Counted from the stretch's first letter, positions 1 to 7,972 are shown. The stretch is 64,000 nt of DNA from Okibacterium fritillariae (GCF_900167575.1 NZ_FUZP01000001.1:1426001-1490000), one strand, 5' to 3'. Numbers and translations are program-made. Notes: generated from the letters alone by a model not told the origin.

Positions 1-369
1 GAATACGAGACGCTCGAATACATCCTCAAGCATGTGCCCGATCAGCTGAAGGCTCCGCTGGCCGGCAACAGCATCGGCACCGACCGGGCGTTCCTCGCCA
101 AGTTCATGCCGCGCGTCGATGCGCACCTGCACTACCGCAACGTCGACGTGTCGTCGATCAAAGAGCTGGCCAAGCGCTGGTTCCCCCGCGTGTACTTCAA
201 CGCCCCCTCGAAGAATGGCGGCCACCGCGCCCTGGCCGACATCCTCGAGTCCATTCGCGAGCTCGACTACTACCGCCACGCGGTGTTCGTGGCCGACCCC
301 GGCCCCTCCAGCGACGAGGCCAAAATCGCCGCGCAGGCGAGTGTGGACAAGTTCGCCCTGGATATGTAA
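1..369 (+). CDS. orn: Oligoribonuclease (3' part, start outside window)
   Basis: This is the last 122 residues of oligoribonuclease, the DEDDh-type 3'-5' exoribonuclease that degrades the 2-5-nt RNA fragments left by other RNases and also pGpG. The frame is open from base 1, so the start codon and the first acidic motifs lie upstream of the window. Visible family signatures are [13 protein letters not shown] and [16 protein letters not shown]. The His and Asp of HRALAD form the third exonuclease motif (HxAxxD). [10 protein letters not shown] follows, and the protein ends shortly after. TAA stop at 367-369. The tRNA-His gene begins about 50 bases downstream. The family call is secure. Confidence 0.95.
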   Translation, partial: EYETLEYILKHVPDQLKAPLAGNSIGTDRAFLAKFMPRVDAHLHYRNVDVSSIKELAKRWFPRVYFNAPSKNGGHRALADILESIRELDYYRHAVFVADPGPSSDEAKIAAQASVDKFALDM

Positions 370-418
370 TACACTTTTCTAGTTGCGTTCGAGCCCGAGA
401 GGGATTGAGACGCGCATG

Positions 419-494
419 GTGGGTATAGCTCAGTTGGTAGAGCGCCTGATTGTGGTTCAGGAGGTCGCGGGTTCAAGCCCCGTTACTCACCCCA
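419..494 (+). tRNA. tRNA-His (GTG)
   Basis: A full cloverleaf is present. The acceptor GTGGGTA (419-425) pairs with TACTCAC (484-490) with one G-T pair. The anticodon loop TTGTGGT gives anticodon GTG between CCTGA and TCAGG stems. The T-arm contains GGTTCAAGC. Discriminator C at 491 is the histidine identity base, and G at 418 would be the -1 residue. CCA is encoded at 492-494. Confidence 0.96.
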
Positions 495-595
495 AGTTGA
501 ATTCGATGCCAGAGGCAATCTGGTTCCGGCGGGTCGCGTTCGCGTCTCGGCCGGGTGATCGATCCCCATCCGCACGCATGTGACCGGAGGCTCCC

Positions 596-970
596 ATGTC
601 GACGCACCCCGGTTTCGAACCCCTCGACATCGCGGCCGAGCCTTTCGAACAGCTCGTCGTCGACGAACTCGACGAACTTCCCGACGACATGGTCGACGGC
701 CTCGACAACATCGTGTTCGTCGTCGAGGACCGCCCCGAAGACGGCTCGCTCGACCTCCTCGGCCTCTATGACGGCGTCGCTCTCACCGAGCGCGGCCAAT
801 ACGGCTTCGGCGAAATGCCCGACCGCATCGTCCTCTACCGCGAGCCCCTCCTCGCGATCTCGCGCGACCTCGACGAGCTGCGCGACCAGATCCACGTCAC
901 CCTGGTGCACGAGATCGCCCACTTCTACGGCATCGACGACGACAAGTTGCACGAACTCGGGTGGGGCTAA
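596..970 (+). CDS. Zincin-like metallopeptidase family protein
   Basis: A 124-residue protein of the small zincin-like metallopeptidase family (Pfam Zincin_1 type), common in actinobacteria and without an established substrate. The zinc-binding HExxH appears as HEIAHFYGIDD near the C-terminus (about residues 104-114), with the conserved downstream Asp residues of the family. The N-terminal half is very acidic. GGAGG at 586-590 supports the ATG at 596. No signal peptide is visible, so it is probably cytosolic. It sits alone between tRNA-His and a divergent-function gene, and its stop is 35 bases before the next start. Proteolytic activity is inferred from the motif only. Confidence 0.85.
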   Translation: MSTHPGFEPLDIAAEPFEQLVVDELDELPDDMVDGLDNIVFVVEDRPEDGSLDLLGLYDGVALTERGQYGFGEMPDRIVLYREPLLAISRDLDELRDQIHVTLVHEIAHFYGIDDDKLHELGWG

Positions 971-993
971 GCGCCGTCGCCCGATCATCCGGT

Positions 994-999
994 TACTCT
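994..999 (+). promoter_or_regulatory. -10 box (TACTCT) six bases before ATG 1006
   Basis: TACTCT followed by six bases and then the ATG at 1006. This spacing puts the predicted transcription start on the start codon (leaderless mRNA). No Shine-Dalgarno sequence precedes this start. Confidence 0.6.
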
Positions 1000-1005
1000 G
1001 ACCAC

Positions 1006-2259
1006 ATGAGTGCCTCTTACCGACCCCGTGCGCGGTGGGGCCGCATCATCGGAATCCCGCTCGGAACCCTCATCATCCTGGCCGTCGGCCTCTATGGCCC
1101 AGCCACGCTCATCGGTCCGCTGCCGGCCGCCACGTTCACACCCGCGGCCGCCGCGACCAGCGACGTCGCCGGCACTCCCGTCGCCCTCCCCGAAACGGGA
1201 TCCTCGGCCGTGACCCTGGCCGACGTCGACGAGCCCATCGCGACCGCCGGCACGTCCGACCCGTTGCCGGCCGCCGGCACCGTCAAGGTCATCACGGCCC
1301 TCGTCGTCTTGGACAAGCATCCGCTGGGCGCCGGCGAGCAGGGCGCCACGCTCCCGATCGGGCGCGCCGACTTCGACTCCTACACCGACTATGCCAAGAA
1401 CGGCGCGCGCACGGTTCCCGTCTTCCTCGGCGAGAACTGGACGCAGCTCGAGATGCTGCAGGCGCTCCTCCTCGGCTCGTCGAACAACCACGCCGACTCG
1501 TTAGCGCGCTGGGCCTTCGGCAGCACCGAGGAGTTCGTCACACAGGCGAACGCGTGGCTGCGCGAGAACGGCATGCAGAACACGACGCTGGCCGACGCGA
1601 CCGGGCTGAGCGAGCAGTCGGTGGCGACGGCATCCGACCTCGCCCGCATCGCGCAGCTGGCCGACGACAATGAGGCCATCTCGGCGATCCTCTCGAACCC
1701 GTCCACGGCACTCGCGTCGCGGCGTGGCGTCGACAACACGACCGCTTACCTCGCCGACCTCGGTGTCACGGGCCTCTCACGCAGTTACACGGATGCCGCA
1801 GGCGTCAGTTTCCTCTACGCCGCCACGGTCTCCAAAGAGGGTCAGAACCTCACCTTCTACGGCGCCTTCGTCGGACAGCCCGACTACGACAGTCTCGAGG
1901 CGAGTGTGCGGGCTCTCATGGACTCGGCGCAGGCCGGGGTGCAGATCGCGCCACCGCTGCCCGAGGGCACCGTTCTCGGATCGATGACGTCGGCGTGGGG
2001 TCGCGAGGCCGAGGTCGTGGCCGGGCGACTCGCCCCGCGCATGGTGTGGAAGACCGACACGGCGAAACCCGTCGTCACTCTCGACGAGGTGCGCATCGCG
2101 ACGAAGGGTCAGCGCATCGGCACGGCCACCGTGACCGCTGCGGGCGCCGAACGGGATGCTCCGGCGCTCCTCGAGGCGTCGCTGCCCGACCCCGGGCCGC
2201 TGTGGCGTCTGTCGCACCCCGTGCCCGTGATCTCGGAGCTGATCGCCTCCTGGAAGTGA
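1006..2259 (+). CDS. D-alanyl-D-alanine carboxypeptidase-like protein, catalytic motifs degenerate
   Basis: A 417-residue membrane-anchored protein of the S11 penicillin-binding-protein fold. One hydrophobic segment (about residues 12-36) acts as anchor or uncleaved signal, and the body would lie outside the membrane. The fold is recognisable from the order of family landmarks: a SxxK region, an SxN loop (SSN, 158-160), the NTTLADATGLSEQSVATASDLA stretch split around residue 200, and a KTG-equivalent strand. The SxxK Ser is Gly (G91-T-V-K94), and the KTG Lys is Val (V254-T-G256). An enzyme that needs Ser acylation should therefore be inactive, so a structural or ligand-binding role in the cell wall is more likely. 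The ATG at 1006 is preferred over the upstream in-frame GTG at 961, because 961 overlaps the previous gene and a -10 box lies six bases before 1006. Confidence 0.82.
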   Translation: MSASYRPRARWGRIIGIPLGTLIILAVGLYGPATLIGPLPAATFTPAAAATSDVAGTPVALPETGSSAVTLADVDEPIATAGTSDPLPAAGTVKVITALVVLDKHPLGAGEQGATLPIGRADFDSYTDYAKNGARTVPVFLGENWTQLEMLQALLLGSSNNHADSLARWAFGSTEEFVTQANAWLRENGMQNTTLADATGLSEQSVATASDLARIAQLADDNEAISAILSNPSTALASRRGVDNTTAYLADLGVTGLSRSYTDAAGVSFLYAATVSKEGQNLTFYGAFVGQPDYDSLEASVRALMDSAQAGVQIAPPLPEGTVLGSMTSAWGREAEVVAGRLAPRMVWKTDTAKPVVTLDEVRIATKGQRIGTATVTAAGAERDAPALLEASLPDPGPLWRLSHPVPVISELIASWK

Positions 2260-2304
2260 GGCAGGCTCCGCCTGCTGCGGGGTCTCCGCAGCCGTCTCGC
2301 GGAG

Positions 2305-2310
2305 TAGATT
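2305..2310 (+). promoter_or_regulatory. -10 box (TAGATT) six bases before nadE ATG
   Basis: TAGATT, then GGTGGC, then ATG at 2317. No convincing -35 hexamer is visible. The spacing predicts a leaderless nadE transcript. Confidence 0.6.
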
Positions 2311-2316
2311 GGTGGC

Positions 2317-3138
2317 ATGCGTGAACGTCAAGCTGAGATCATTGCCGAATTGGATGTCCGCTCCGAGATCGATCCGGCCGCGGAGGTCGAGCGCCGGGTG
2401 CGCTTCCTGACCGACTACCTCGAGACGACGGGGGCCGGCGGGCTGGTGCTCGGCATCAGCGGCGGCCAAGATTCGTCGCTCGCCGGGCGTCTCTGCCAGC
2501 TCGCGGTCGAACGTCGCCGCGAGGCCGGAGCCGAGGCGTCGTTCATCGCCGTCCGCCTGCCCTATCAGGTGCAGGCCGACGAGGAGGATGCTCAGCTCGC
2601 GCTGTCGTTCATCCAGCCCGACCGTCAGGTTGTCTTCAACATCCATCGCGCGGTCGAGGGTTTCGCGGACGAGTTCCGCGACGCCACCGGCGAGAACATC
2701 ACGGATTTCAATAAGGGCAACGTGAAGGCGCGCTCGCGCATGATCGCTCAGTACGCTCTCGCGGGCCAGTACGGATACCTGGTGGTCGGCACGGATCACG
2801 CCGCCGAGGCGGTGACGGGCTTCTTCACGAAGTTCGGTGACGGGGGAGCCGACATCCTGCCCCTCAGCGGTCTCACGAAGCGTCAGGGCGCGGCGGTGTT
2901 GCGACACTTGGGCGCTCCGGCTCGCCTCTACGAGAAGGCACCCACGGCCGATCTGCTCGACGAGAACCCGGGTCAGACCGATGAGGACAATTTGGGGTTG
3001 GTCTACGCCGATCTGGATGATTTCCTCGAGGGTCGCGACGTCGAGCCCGCCGTGGCGGAGGCCATCGAGGCCCGCTATGCGGCGACGCGGCACAAGCGCA
3101 CGGTTCCGGTGTCTCCGGCCGATGAGTGGTGGCGCTGA
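2317..3138 (+). CDS. nadE: NH3-dependent NAD+ synthetase
   Basis: A 273-residue NAD synthetase that converts deamido-NAD+ to NAD+ with ATP and ammonia, the last step of NAD synthesis. Its length matches the single-domain E. coli-type enzyme (about 275 residues), and there is no N-terminal glutaminase domain, unlike the large mycobacterial NadE. The PP-loop SGGQDSS is at about 48-54. [23 protein letters not shown], the deamido-NAD/ATP pocket, and the KAPTADL segment are intact. nadD, the preceding step in the pathway, lies 55 kb downstream in this window. A strong convergent terminator follows. Confidence 0.95.
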   Translation: MRERQAEIIAELDVRSEIDPAAEVERRVRFLTDYLETTGAGGLVLGISGGQDSSLAGRLCQLAVERRREAGAEASFIAVRLPYQVQADEEDAQLALSFIQPDRQVVFNIHRAVEGFADEFRDATGENITDFNKGNVKARSRMIAQYALAGQYGYLVVGTDHAAEAVTGFFTKFGDGGADILPLSGLTKRQGAAVLRHLGAPARLYEKAPTADLLDENPGQTDEDNLGLVYADLDDFLEGRDVEPAVAEAIEARYAATRHKRTVPVSPADEWWR

Positions 3139-3175
3139 GCGTCGCACCGAACGAGACACACCGAACAAGACACGG

Positions 3176-3214
3176 AAGAAGGCGCCCGTCCCGAGTGGGG
3201 ATGGGCGCCTTCTT
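3176..3214. terminator. Bidirectional terminator between nadE and the convergent gene
   Basis: A 12-bp arm AAGAAGGCGCCC (3176-3187) pairs with GGGCGCCTTCTT (3203-3214) around a short loop whose GTCCC/GGGA bases can extend the stem. It sits between converging genes and can serve both. Confidence 0.8.
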
Positions 3215-3244
3215 CGTGCGTCTGGTGTGGCGGTGGGCGCGTGC

Positions 3245-4246
3245 CTAGGCGGTGCGCTGGCCGGCGTCGCCGACCTGGCCGTCGTGCTCGTCGTCCTTGC
3301 GGACGGCGGCGAGCTGCGCGTCGAGAGCGGCAACGTCGTCCATCAGCTTCTGCGTCTGCAGATCGGTTGCCGCGGGGGTCGCGGGCAACGCCGTTGCGGA
3401 TGCGGGCGTGGCCGATGCGGATGACTCGGTGGCCGTGGTCTCGGCCGCAGTCGATGCCGGTGTTGCGGGGGAGTCGGTCGTCTCGCGGTGGGTGCTCGTG
3501 TCACCGGCCGGGGACGTGGTTGCGTGAGTGCTGGTGGAATCGTTGTCGGACTCGGGCACCGACACGGCCGCCGTCGAAGCCGCCGCGGGCACGGCGACGA
3601 CACGCTCGTCGTCGCGATACGCGGCATCGTCGGTCGTGGACGAGGACTTCGTCGACGCCTTCGTGGCGGAGGTGTCATCGGTGTGCTCGTCGCGGTGGCG
3701 CTTGGCCGACCACTTGTCTTGCTCGGAGATGAGCGCACGCTCGTTCTCGGTGTTCTCGAAACGCCAGCGCTCGAGGTCGGCCTCGAAGATCTTCTTGGCG
3801 CGGCCGGGCTTGTTCTGCCATTCGACGAGACGGTCGCGGAATTCGGTGACGACGGGCTCGAGCTCATAGCCGAAGGTCGACGAGTTGCGCTTCATCTCGG
3901 CGAGCTGGTGAGCGGCCCAGTTGGCGGCGAGCGGCGCACCCTTGATCGGAAGGAGGCGGATGTGGATGTCGGCCTGACCCACGGCGCGGTCGGCGAGAAC
4001 CTGCTCGCCGGGCGTCAGCGAGTACCACACCGAGGCTTCGGTGGAGGCGTCGACGAGCGCCGCGATGGCCGCTGCTTTCATCTCGCGATCCCGCTGGGCG
4101 ACGAGGCGTCGCACGGCGGCCTTGGTGATGCCGGACGCGAGAAGCGCCGCGACGATGATGGCGACGGCGATGACCGCCGCGCTGAAAAGGACAGGCCTGG
4201 TCTCTGACGCGGTCAGCCAGGCAACGAATTCATTCCACCACTGCAT
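3245..4246 (-). CDS. Single-pass membrane protein of unknown function
   Basis: A 333-residue protein that I do not recognise as a characterised family. A hydrophobic segment at about residues 18-41 is followed by a basic KAAVRRLVAQRD stretch, so the bulk is probably cytoplasmic. Residues 42-190 form a folded-looking region with many Trp, Arg and Glu residues (for example FEADLERWRFENTENERALISEQ, shown here in parts: FEADLERWRF then ENTENERALI). Residues 190-333 are a low-complexity Ser/Thr/Ala/Asp tail. The layout resembles other microbacterial single-pass proteins of unknown role. The ATG at 4246 is supported by a TAGTCT box six bases upstream. It converges on nadE across a terminator. Confidence 0.75.
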   Translation of the reverse strand: MQWWNEFVAWLTASETRPVLFSAAVIAVAIIVAALLASGITKAAVRRLVAQRDREMKAAAIAALVDASTEASVWYSLTPGEQVLADRAVGQADIHIRLLPIKGAPLAANWAAHQLAEMKRNSSTFGYELEPVVTEFRDRLVEWQNKPGRAKKIFEADLERWRFENTENERALISEQDKWSAKRHRDEHTDDTSATKASTKSSSTTDDAAYRDDERVVAVPAAASTAAVSVPESDNDSTSTHATTSPAGDTSTHRETTDSPATPASTAAETTATESSASATPASATALPATPAATDLQTQKLMDDVAALDAQLAAVRKDDEHDGQVGDAGQRTA

Positions 4247-4252
4247 GGCGGC

Positions 4253-4258
4253 AGACTA
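4253..4258 (-). promoter_or_regulatory. -10 box (TAGTCT, minus strand) six bases before ATG 4246
   Basis: On the minus strand TAGTCT is followed by GCCGCC and then the ATG at 4246, giving a predicted leaderless start. Confidence 0.55.
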
Positions 4259-4366
4259 CTTTCTCGGACGGGCCCGAGCCGGGATGCGCGCCGCCGTGTC
4301 GCCGATCCCCGTAACGGCGGGTCTCAGCCATCCGTGACGCGTCGCGCCCGCTCACCCGAGGATGGC

Positions 4367-4738
4367 TCAGGAATTGCGGAGGCACTCGGCGGCATCGGCG
4401 AGCTGCCAGAACTCGCCGAGGGGAACGAAAGCCGAGCGATGCGGGGCATAGCGCTTGGCCACGAACCGCTCGCCCTCGGCCGAGAACGTCTGCTCGATGT
4501 GCCCGACGACGTGCCCATCGGGCGCCGTCGCGCGCCACAGGGACGCGTTGACCGGCTTCAGATCGAGCCCGCTGACAACGGCCGGACGACGCCCCTGCGC
4601 AACACGCTCGATCGACTGCGCCCAGGCATCGCTCGAAACCGGGTGACGGACGGCGGACGAGGAGCTCGGGGCGCCGACTCGGCCCGCCCGTGTGGCGTGG
4701 GCGGATCGAGCCGCCTGTGCGGCCTGCGTGGTTGCCAT
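4367..4738 (-). CDS. Conserved hypothetical protein (123 aa)
   Basis: A small protein of unknown function. The first ~35 residues are Ala/Ser/Arg-rich and probably disordered. Residues ~38-123 look folded, with SDAWAQSIERVAQGRRP, a central LWRATAPDGHVVGHIE strand-like part and a C-terminal KRYAPHRSAFVPLGEFWQLADA segment. No catalytic motif or membrane segment is visible. GGGAGAA five bases before the start supports the ATG at 4738. An 18-bp tandem repeat array lies just upstream of it. I do not assign a function. Confidence 0.65.
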   Translation of the reverse strand: MATTQAAQAARSAHATRAGRVGAPSSSSAVRHPVSSDAWAQSIERVAQGRRPAVVSGLDLKPVNASLWRATAPDGHVVGHIEQTFSAEGERFVAKRYAPHRSAFVPLGEFWQLADAAECLRNS

Positions 4739-4774
4739 CGTGTTCTCCCGTCGTCGATCGATCTGCTGATGAGA

Positions 4775-4882
4775 CCGACGTTACGGGCGACCACTGACAT
4801 TCGGACGACCACCGAAACCCGGGCGACCACCGAAACCCGGGCGACCACTGACATTCGGACGACTGCCGACACTCGGACGACG
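4775..4882. repeat. Six 18-bp tandem repeats in A-B-B-A order
   Basis: Six contiguous 18-bp units starting at 4775, 4793, 4811, 4829, 4847 and 4865. Units 3 and 4 are identical (ACCGAAACCCGGGCGACC). Units 2 and 5 differ only at the last base (ACTGACATTCGGACGACC/T), and units 1 and 6 are diverged relatives. The array fills the space between the 4738 start and the end of the aldo/keto reductase gene. Because 18 is a multiple of 3, spurious repetitive reading frames cross it on both strands. Confidence 0.9.
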
Positions 4883-4883
4883 A

Positions 4884-4915
4884 AGCGGCCGGCCCCAGAA
4901 CAGGACCGGCCGCGA
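4884..4915 (-). terminator. Hairpin after the aldo/keto reductase gene
   Basis: GCGGCCGG pairs with CCGGCCGC around a short loop containing CCCCAGAACAGGA. It lies 40 bases beyond the minus-strand stop at 4955. There is no clear T-run, so factor-independent termination is uncertain. Confidence 0.45.
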
Positions 4916-4954
4916 CATCCACGCCAGGCGCAGGACGGGAAAGGTGATCGACGC

Positions 4955-5959
4955 CTAGAGCCCCGTGCCGTGAACCGCGTGGGGTTCGATGGCGGCGATC
5001 TCGTCGGCGGTCAGATCGGGAGCGTCGAGAGCGGCGACGTTCTGCTCGAGCTGCTTCACCGAGCTGGCACCGATGAGCGCGCTCGTGACCTGCGGCTGAC
5101 GCAGCACCCAACGGAGCGCCAGCTGAGCAAGCGTCTGCCCGCGACCCGATGCGATCTCATTGAGCGCACGCGCGCGCTCGAGGTAGGTCTCCGAGATCTT
5201 CTCGGCCGAGAGGAAGCGGCTCGTCGCGGCTCGCGAGTCGCCGGGAACCTGGCCGTCGAGGTAACGGTCGGTCAGAAGGCCCTGGGCCAAAGGCGAGAAG
5301 ACGATCGAACCGGCGCCCACCTGATCGAGCACCTCGAAGAGGCCATCCTCGATGTGGCGGTCGAACATCGAGTAGCGCGGCTGGTGGATGAGCAACGGAA
5401 CCTTGTGCTCGGCGAGCGCCGCGGCAGCCTTGACGGTCTGCTCGGGGGAGTAGTTCGAGATGCCCGCGTAGAGCGCCTTGCCCTGGTGCACGGCCGTTGC
5501 GAGCGCGCCCATGGTCTCTTCGATCGGTGTGTCGGGGTCGGGACGGTGCGAGTAGAAGATGTCGACGTAGTCAAGCCCGAGGCGGCCGAGGCTCTGCTCG
5601 AGCGACGACAGCATGGTCTTGCGCGAACCCCACTCGCCGTAAGGGCCCGCCCACATCTCGTAGCCGGCCTTCGACGACACGATGATCTCGTCGCGGTAGG
5701 GCAGCAGATCGTCTTTCAGGATGCGCCCGAAGTTGATCTCGGCCGAGCCGGGAGGCGGACCGTAGTTGTTGGCCAGGTCGAAGTGGGTGATGCCGAGGTC
5801 GAAGGCGCGCCGCACGATCGCGCGCTGGGTGTCGTAGGAGCGTTCGTCTCCGAAGTTGTGCCACAGGCCGAGCGACACCCGGGGGAGGATGAGGCCGCTC
5901 CGGCCGGTGCGGGCATAGTGCATGGATTCGTAACGGTTCTCGTCAGCGAGGAAGGTCAT
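4955..5959 (-). CDS. Aldo/keto reductase (L-glyceraldehyde 3-phosphate reductase-like)
   Basis: A 334-residue NADPH-dependent aldo/keto reductase with the (beta/alpha)8 fold. The catalytic tetrad is present as Asp61 and Tyr66 (FDLANNYG), Lys97 (VSSKAGY) and His138 (FYSHRPD). The stretch AGPYGEWGSRK and the sequence around YVDIFYSHRPDPDTP match the YghZ/Gpr subfamily (AKR14), which reduces L-glyceraldehyde 3-phosphate, methylglyoxal and other aldehydes. SALIGASSVKQLEQN near the end is the NADP-binding region. A detoxification role is inferred from the subfamily, and the substrate is not proven. The start is supported by TAACAT six bases upstream of the ATG. Confidence 0.88.
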   Translation of the reverse strand: MTFLADENRYESMHYARTGRSGLILPRVSLGLWHNFGDERSYDTQRAIVRRAFDLGITHFDLANNYGPPPGSAEINFGRILKDDLLPYRDEIIVSSKAGYEMWAGPYGEWGSRKTMLSSLEQSLGRLGLDYVDIFYSHRPDPDTPIEETMGALATAVHQGKALYAGISNYSPEQTVKAAAALAEHKVPLLIHQPRYSMFDRHIEDGLFEVLDQVGAGSIVFSPLAQGLLTDRYLDGQVPGDSRAATSRFLSAEKISETYLERARALNEIASGRGQTLAQLALRWVLRQPQVTSALIGASSVKQLEQNVAALDAPDLTADEIAAIEPHAVHGTGL

Positions 5960-5965
5960 GCGCTC

Positions 5966-5971
5966 ATGTTA
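5966..5971 (-). promoter_or_regulatory. -10 box (TAACAT, minus strand) six bases before ATG 5959
   Basis: On the minus strand TAACAT is followed by GAGCGC and then ATG, the same spacing as the other predicted leaderless starts. Confidence 0.55.
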
Positions 5972-6085
5972 CTGAGTGCAGAAGTCGGCCGGCGGCGCAA
6001 CCCATAACAGGGAACAAATCACGGCAACGGTAGGTTGTGGAGAAAGGTGCGCGGTCCCCGCCGCGCTCGATGAAAGGGGATCTCT

Positions 6086-6607
6086 ATGCAGACCTATGTC
6101 TTGGCCGGCGGATGCTTCTGGTGTCTCGACGCGGTCTACCGCAACCTCAAGGGTGTCCACGAGGTCGAGTCCGGTTACACGGGCGGCGACACGGCCAACC
6201 CGAACTACGAATTGGTGTGCACGGGTCGCACGGGTCACGCCGAAGCGGTCGCGGTCACGTTCGACGAGACCGTCATCCCGGGTGAGGTCATCCTCGATGC
6301 GTTCTTCACGCTTCACGACCCGACCCAGCTGAACCGTCAGGGCGCCGACGTCGGCACCCAGTATCGTTCGGCGATGTTCTACACCTCCGACGAGCAGAAG
6401 CAGGTTTTCGAGGCCGCTCGCGACCGCGCGTCCGATTGGTGGGACGGTGGCCTCGTCACCGAGATCTCGCCGCTCGGCACGTGGTACCCGGCCGAGGACT
6501 ACCACCAGGACTTCTTCGCGAAGAACCCGGGTCAGGGCTATTGCATGGCCGTCGCCCGCCCGAAGGTTCTGAAGGTGCGCAAGAAGTTCCAGGAGTACGC
6601 GCTCTAG
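6086..6607 (+). CDS. msrA: Peptide-methionine (S)-S-oxide reductase
   Basis: A 173-residue MsrA that repairs methionine-S-sulfoxide in proteins and as free amino acid. The catalytic motif GGCFWC places the nucleophilic Cys at residue 10. GYTGG, GRTGHAEAV and the DPTQLNRQGADVGTQYRS region are typical of the family. A C-terminal Cys in GYCMAV can act as the resolving residue, with recycling by thioredoxin. AAGGGG at 6073-6078 supports the ATG at 6086. It is divergent from the aldo/keto reductase and followed by its own terminator. Confidence 0.96.
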   Translation: MQTYVLAGGCFWCLDAVYRNLKGVHEVESGYTGGDTANPNYELVCTGRTGHAEAVAVTFDETVIPGEVILDAFFTLHDPTQLNRQGADVGTQYRSAMFYTSDEQKQVFEAARDRASDWWDGGLVTEISPLGTWYPAEDYHQDFFAKNPGQGYCMAVARPKVLKVRKKFQEYAL

Positions 6608-6651
6608 GTTTCGACCAGCGCGGGGTTCGGTTCACGAGCCTCTCTCACGGC

Positions 6652-6690
6652 AACGCCCGGTTCTCCACAGAGCCGGGCGTTCGCCTTTTC
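6652..6690 (+). terminator. Rho-independent terminator after msrA
   Basis: AACGCCCGG (6652-6660) pairs with CCGGGCGTT (6673-6681), followed by CGCCTTTTCT. Confidence 0.75.
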
Positions 6691-6807
6691 TCCACAGTTG
6701 TTGGTTCTCCCGTCGCGGGCCTCCTCGCCCCCTGCACACTCGATCCACGGGCACATCGGATGTCTGAGCGCACCTCGCTCACCGGCCCGCCACCTGGGAG
6801 ACACACC

Positions 6808-7281
6808 ATGAACGACATGATCACGGCCACCGGAATCGTCGGCACCATCCCGCGCTTCCTCCACACCACCGAGGGGCTGGCCATCGCCAGCTTCCGGCTC
6901 GCCTCCACGCAGCGGCGTTACGACCGGGCGGCGGCCGCCTGGGTCGACGGCGAGACGAATTGGTACACCGTGTCCGCCTATCGGCAACTCGCCGAAAACC
7001 TCGCCGAATCGCTGACGAAGGGCGATCGCGTCATCGTGACGGGTCGGCTGAAGGTGCGCCAGTGGCAGACCGGCGAGAAATCGGGTCTCGCCGTCGAGGT
7101 CGACGCCGAGGCCGTCGGGCACGACCTGCTCTGGGGGCGCACGATCTTTACCAAGAGTCTCGGCCCGCGACCCGACGCCGCGCGGCCGACGCCCGATCTC
7201 GGCATCCCGCAGGCCGAGTGGCACATCGCCGCGCCGGCCGAACACATGGCGGATGCGGTGGCCTCGGCGTCCGCGGCCTGA
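6808..7281 (+). CDS. Single-stranded DNA-binding protein, short paralogue
   Basis: A 157-residue OB-fold protein of the SSB family. NDMITATGIVG, the FRLAST strand, WYTVSAYRQLAENLAESLTKGDRV and VTGRLKVRQWQTGEKSG are the standard SSB landmarks. The C-terminus ends in an Ala-rich stretch and lacks the acidic DDxPF tip that replicative SSB uses to recruit partners. It is therefore more likely a secondary SSB than the essential copy, which usually lies between rpsF and rpsR. GGGAG seven to eight bases upstream supports ATG 6808 over the in-frame ATG at 6760. Confidence 0.85.
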   Translation: MNDMITATGIVGTIPRFLHTTEGLAIASFRLASTQRRYDRAAAAWVDGETNWYTVSAYRQLAENLAESLTKGDRVIVTGRLKVRQWQTGEKSGLAVEVDAEAVGHDLLWGRTIFTKSLGPRPDAARPTPDLGIPQAEWHIAAPAEHMADAVASASAA

Positions 7282-7373
7282 ACGCGTGTGTGCCCTGCTC
7301 CGGCTCCCTGACGGTCCCACCGTGGGAGCCGCGCGCTCGGCGGTTTCGGAGGAACGCCGCTACCCCCTCGCCC

Positions 7374-7379
7374 TAGACT
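7374..7379 (+). promoter_or_regulatory. -10 box (TAGACT) upstream of the lipoprotein gene
   Basis: TAGACT at 7374-7379 would start transcription near 7386 and leave a leader of about 80 bases before the GTG at 7470. The -35 is weak, so this is tentative. Confidence 0.35.
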
Positions 7380-7469
7380 TTCGCCAGACGACATCTCCGG
7401 CTGGACGTCATCGTGGGGCACACGGTGGGGCAGGCGGCGGGGCAGACGGTCATCGAAGGGTAGTGCGCT

Positions 7470-7967
7470 GTGAACAAAGTTTCGGAGAGAGTGCGGCGGT
7501 CGACCGCGTCGACGCTGCTGGCAGGCGGAGCGCTGGCCGTCGTGGTCTTCGTGGCGGGGTGCACGGCGCCCGTCGAGCCCACGGCCACGCCGACCCCGTC
7601 CGCATCCGCGAGCTCCGAGACCCCCGCGGCGCCGCTCACTTACCAGCCCGATGCGGGAGCCGAGGGCAACCTCGACTACTTCAACCAGGTCAACACGCAG
7701 ACCCTGGGCGCCAACGCCGAGGCCGACGGGCGCGCGTTCATCGATGGACTCGTGACGGCCGGTTTCGACAAGGCGGCCATGGAAGTCACCAACGATACGA
7801 CCACCATCGGCAACAAGGCCGACTCGATCCAGTTCTCCGTGAAGATGGGGGACAACTGCCTCATCGGGCAGAACGGTCCGAGCGTCGGCGGCTACCACTC
7901 CACGGTCGCGACTGCGCTCGGCACGGGTAAATGTCTCGTGGGCAACACGCGCGCCATAGACTGGTAA
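7470..7967 (+). CDS. Lipoprotein of unknown function (DUF6993-like)
   Basis: A 165-residue secreted lipoprotein. A basic N-terminus, a hydrophobic core (ALAVVVF) and the lipobox VAGC with Cys31 indicate signal peptidase II processing and anchoring on the outer face of the membrane. A Pro/Thr/Ser-rich linker (residues 32-55) precedes a compact C-terminal domain containing two Cys (DNCLIG and GKCLVG) that could form a disulfide. The domain resembles a microbacterial family of unknown function, possibly DUF6993, which I recall but cannot check. The start is GTG. The gene ends five bases before ettA, so the two may be co-transcribed. Confidence 0.75.
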   Translation: MNKVSERVRRSTASTLLAGGALAVVVFVAGCTAPVEPTATPTPSASASSETPAAPLTYQPDAGAEGNLDYFNQVNTQTLGANAEADGRAFIDGLVTAGFDKAAMEVTNDTTTIGNKADSIQFSVKMGDNCLIGQNGPSVGGYHSTVATALGTGKCLVGNTRAIDW

Positions 7968-7972
7968 ACGAT

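Noticed and set aside
961-1005. Upstream GTG start (961) for the DD-carboxypeptidase-like gene
   Set aside because: It would overlap the previous gene, has no ribosome site, and a -10 box lies between it and ATG 1006.
4775-4882. CRISPR array
   Set aside because: The units are contiguous with no spacers, too short, and no cas gene is present. The same applies to the arrays at 27026-27140 and 28238-28320.
4230-5111. A 293-codon minus-strand frame spanning the 18-bp repeat array
   Set aside because: It overlaps two better-supported genes on the same strand, and its product is Arg/Ser-rich with repeat-derived residues only.
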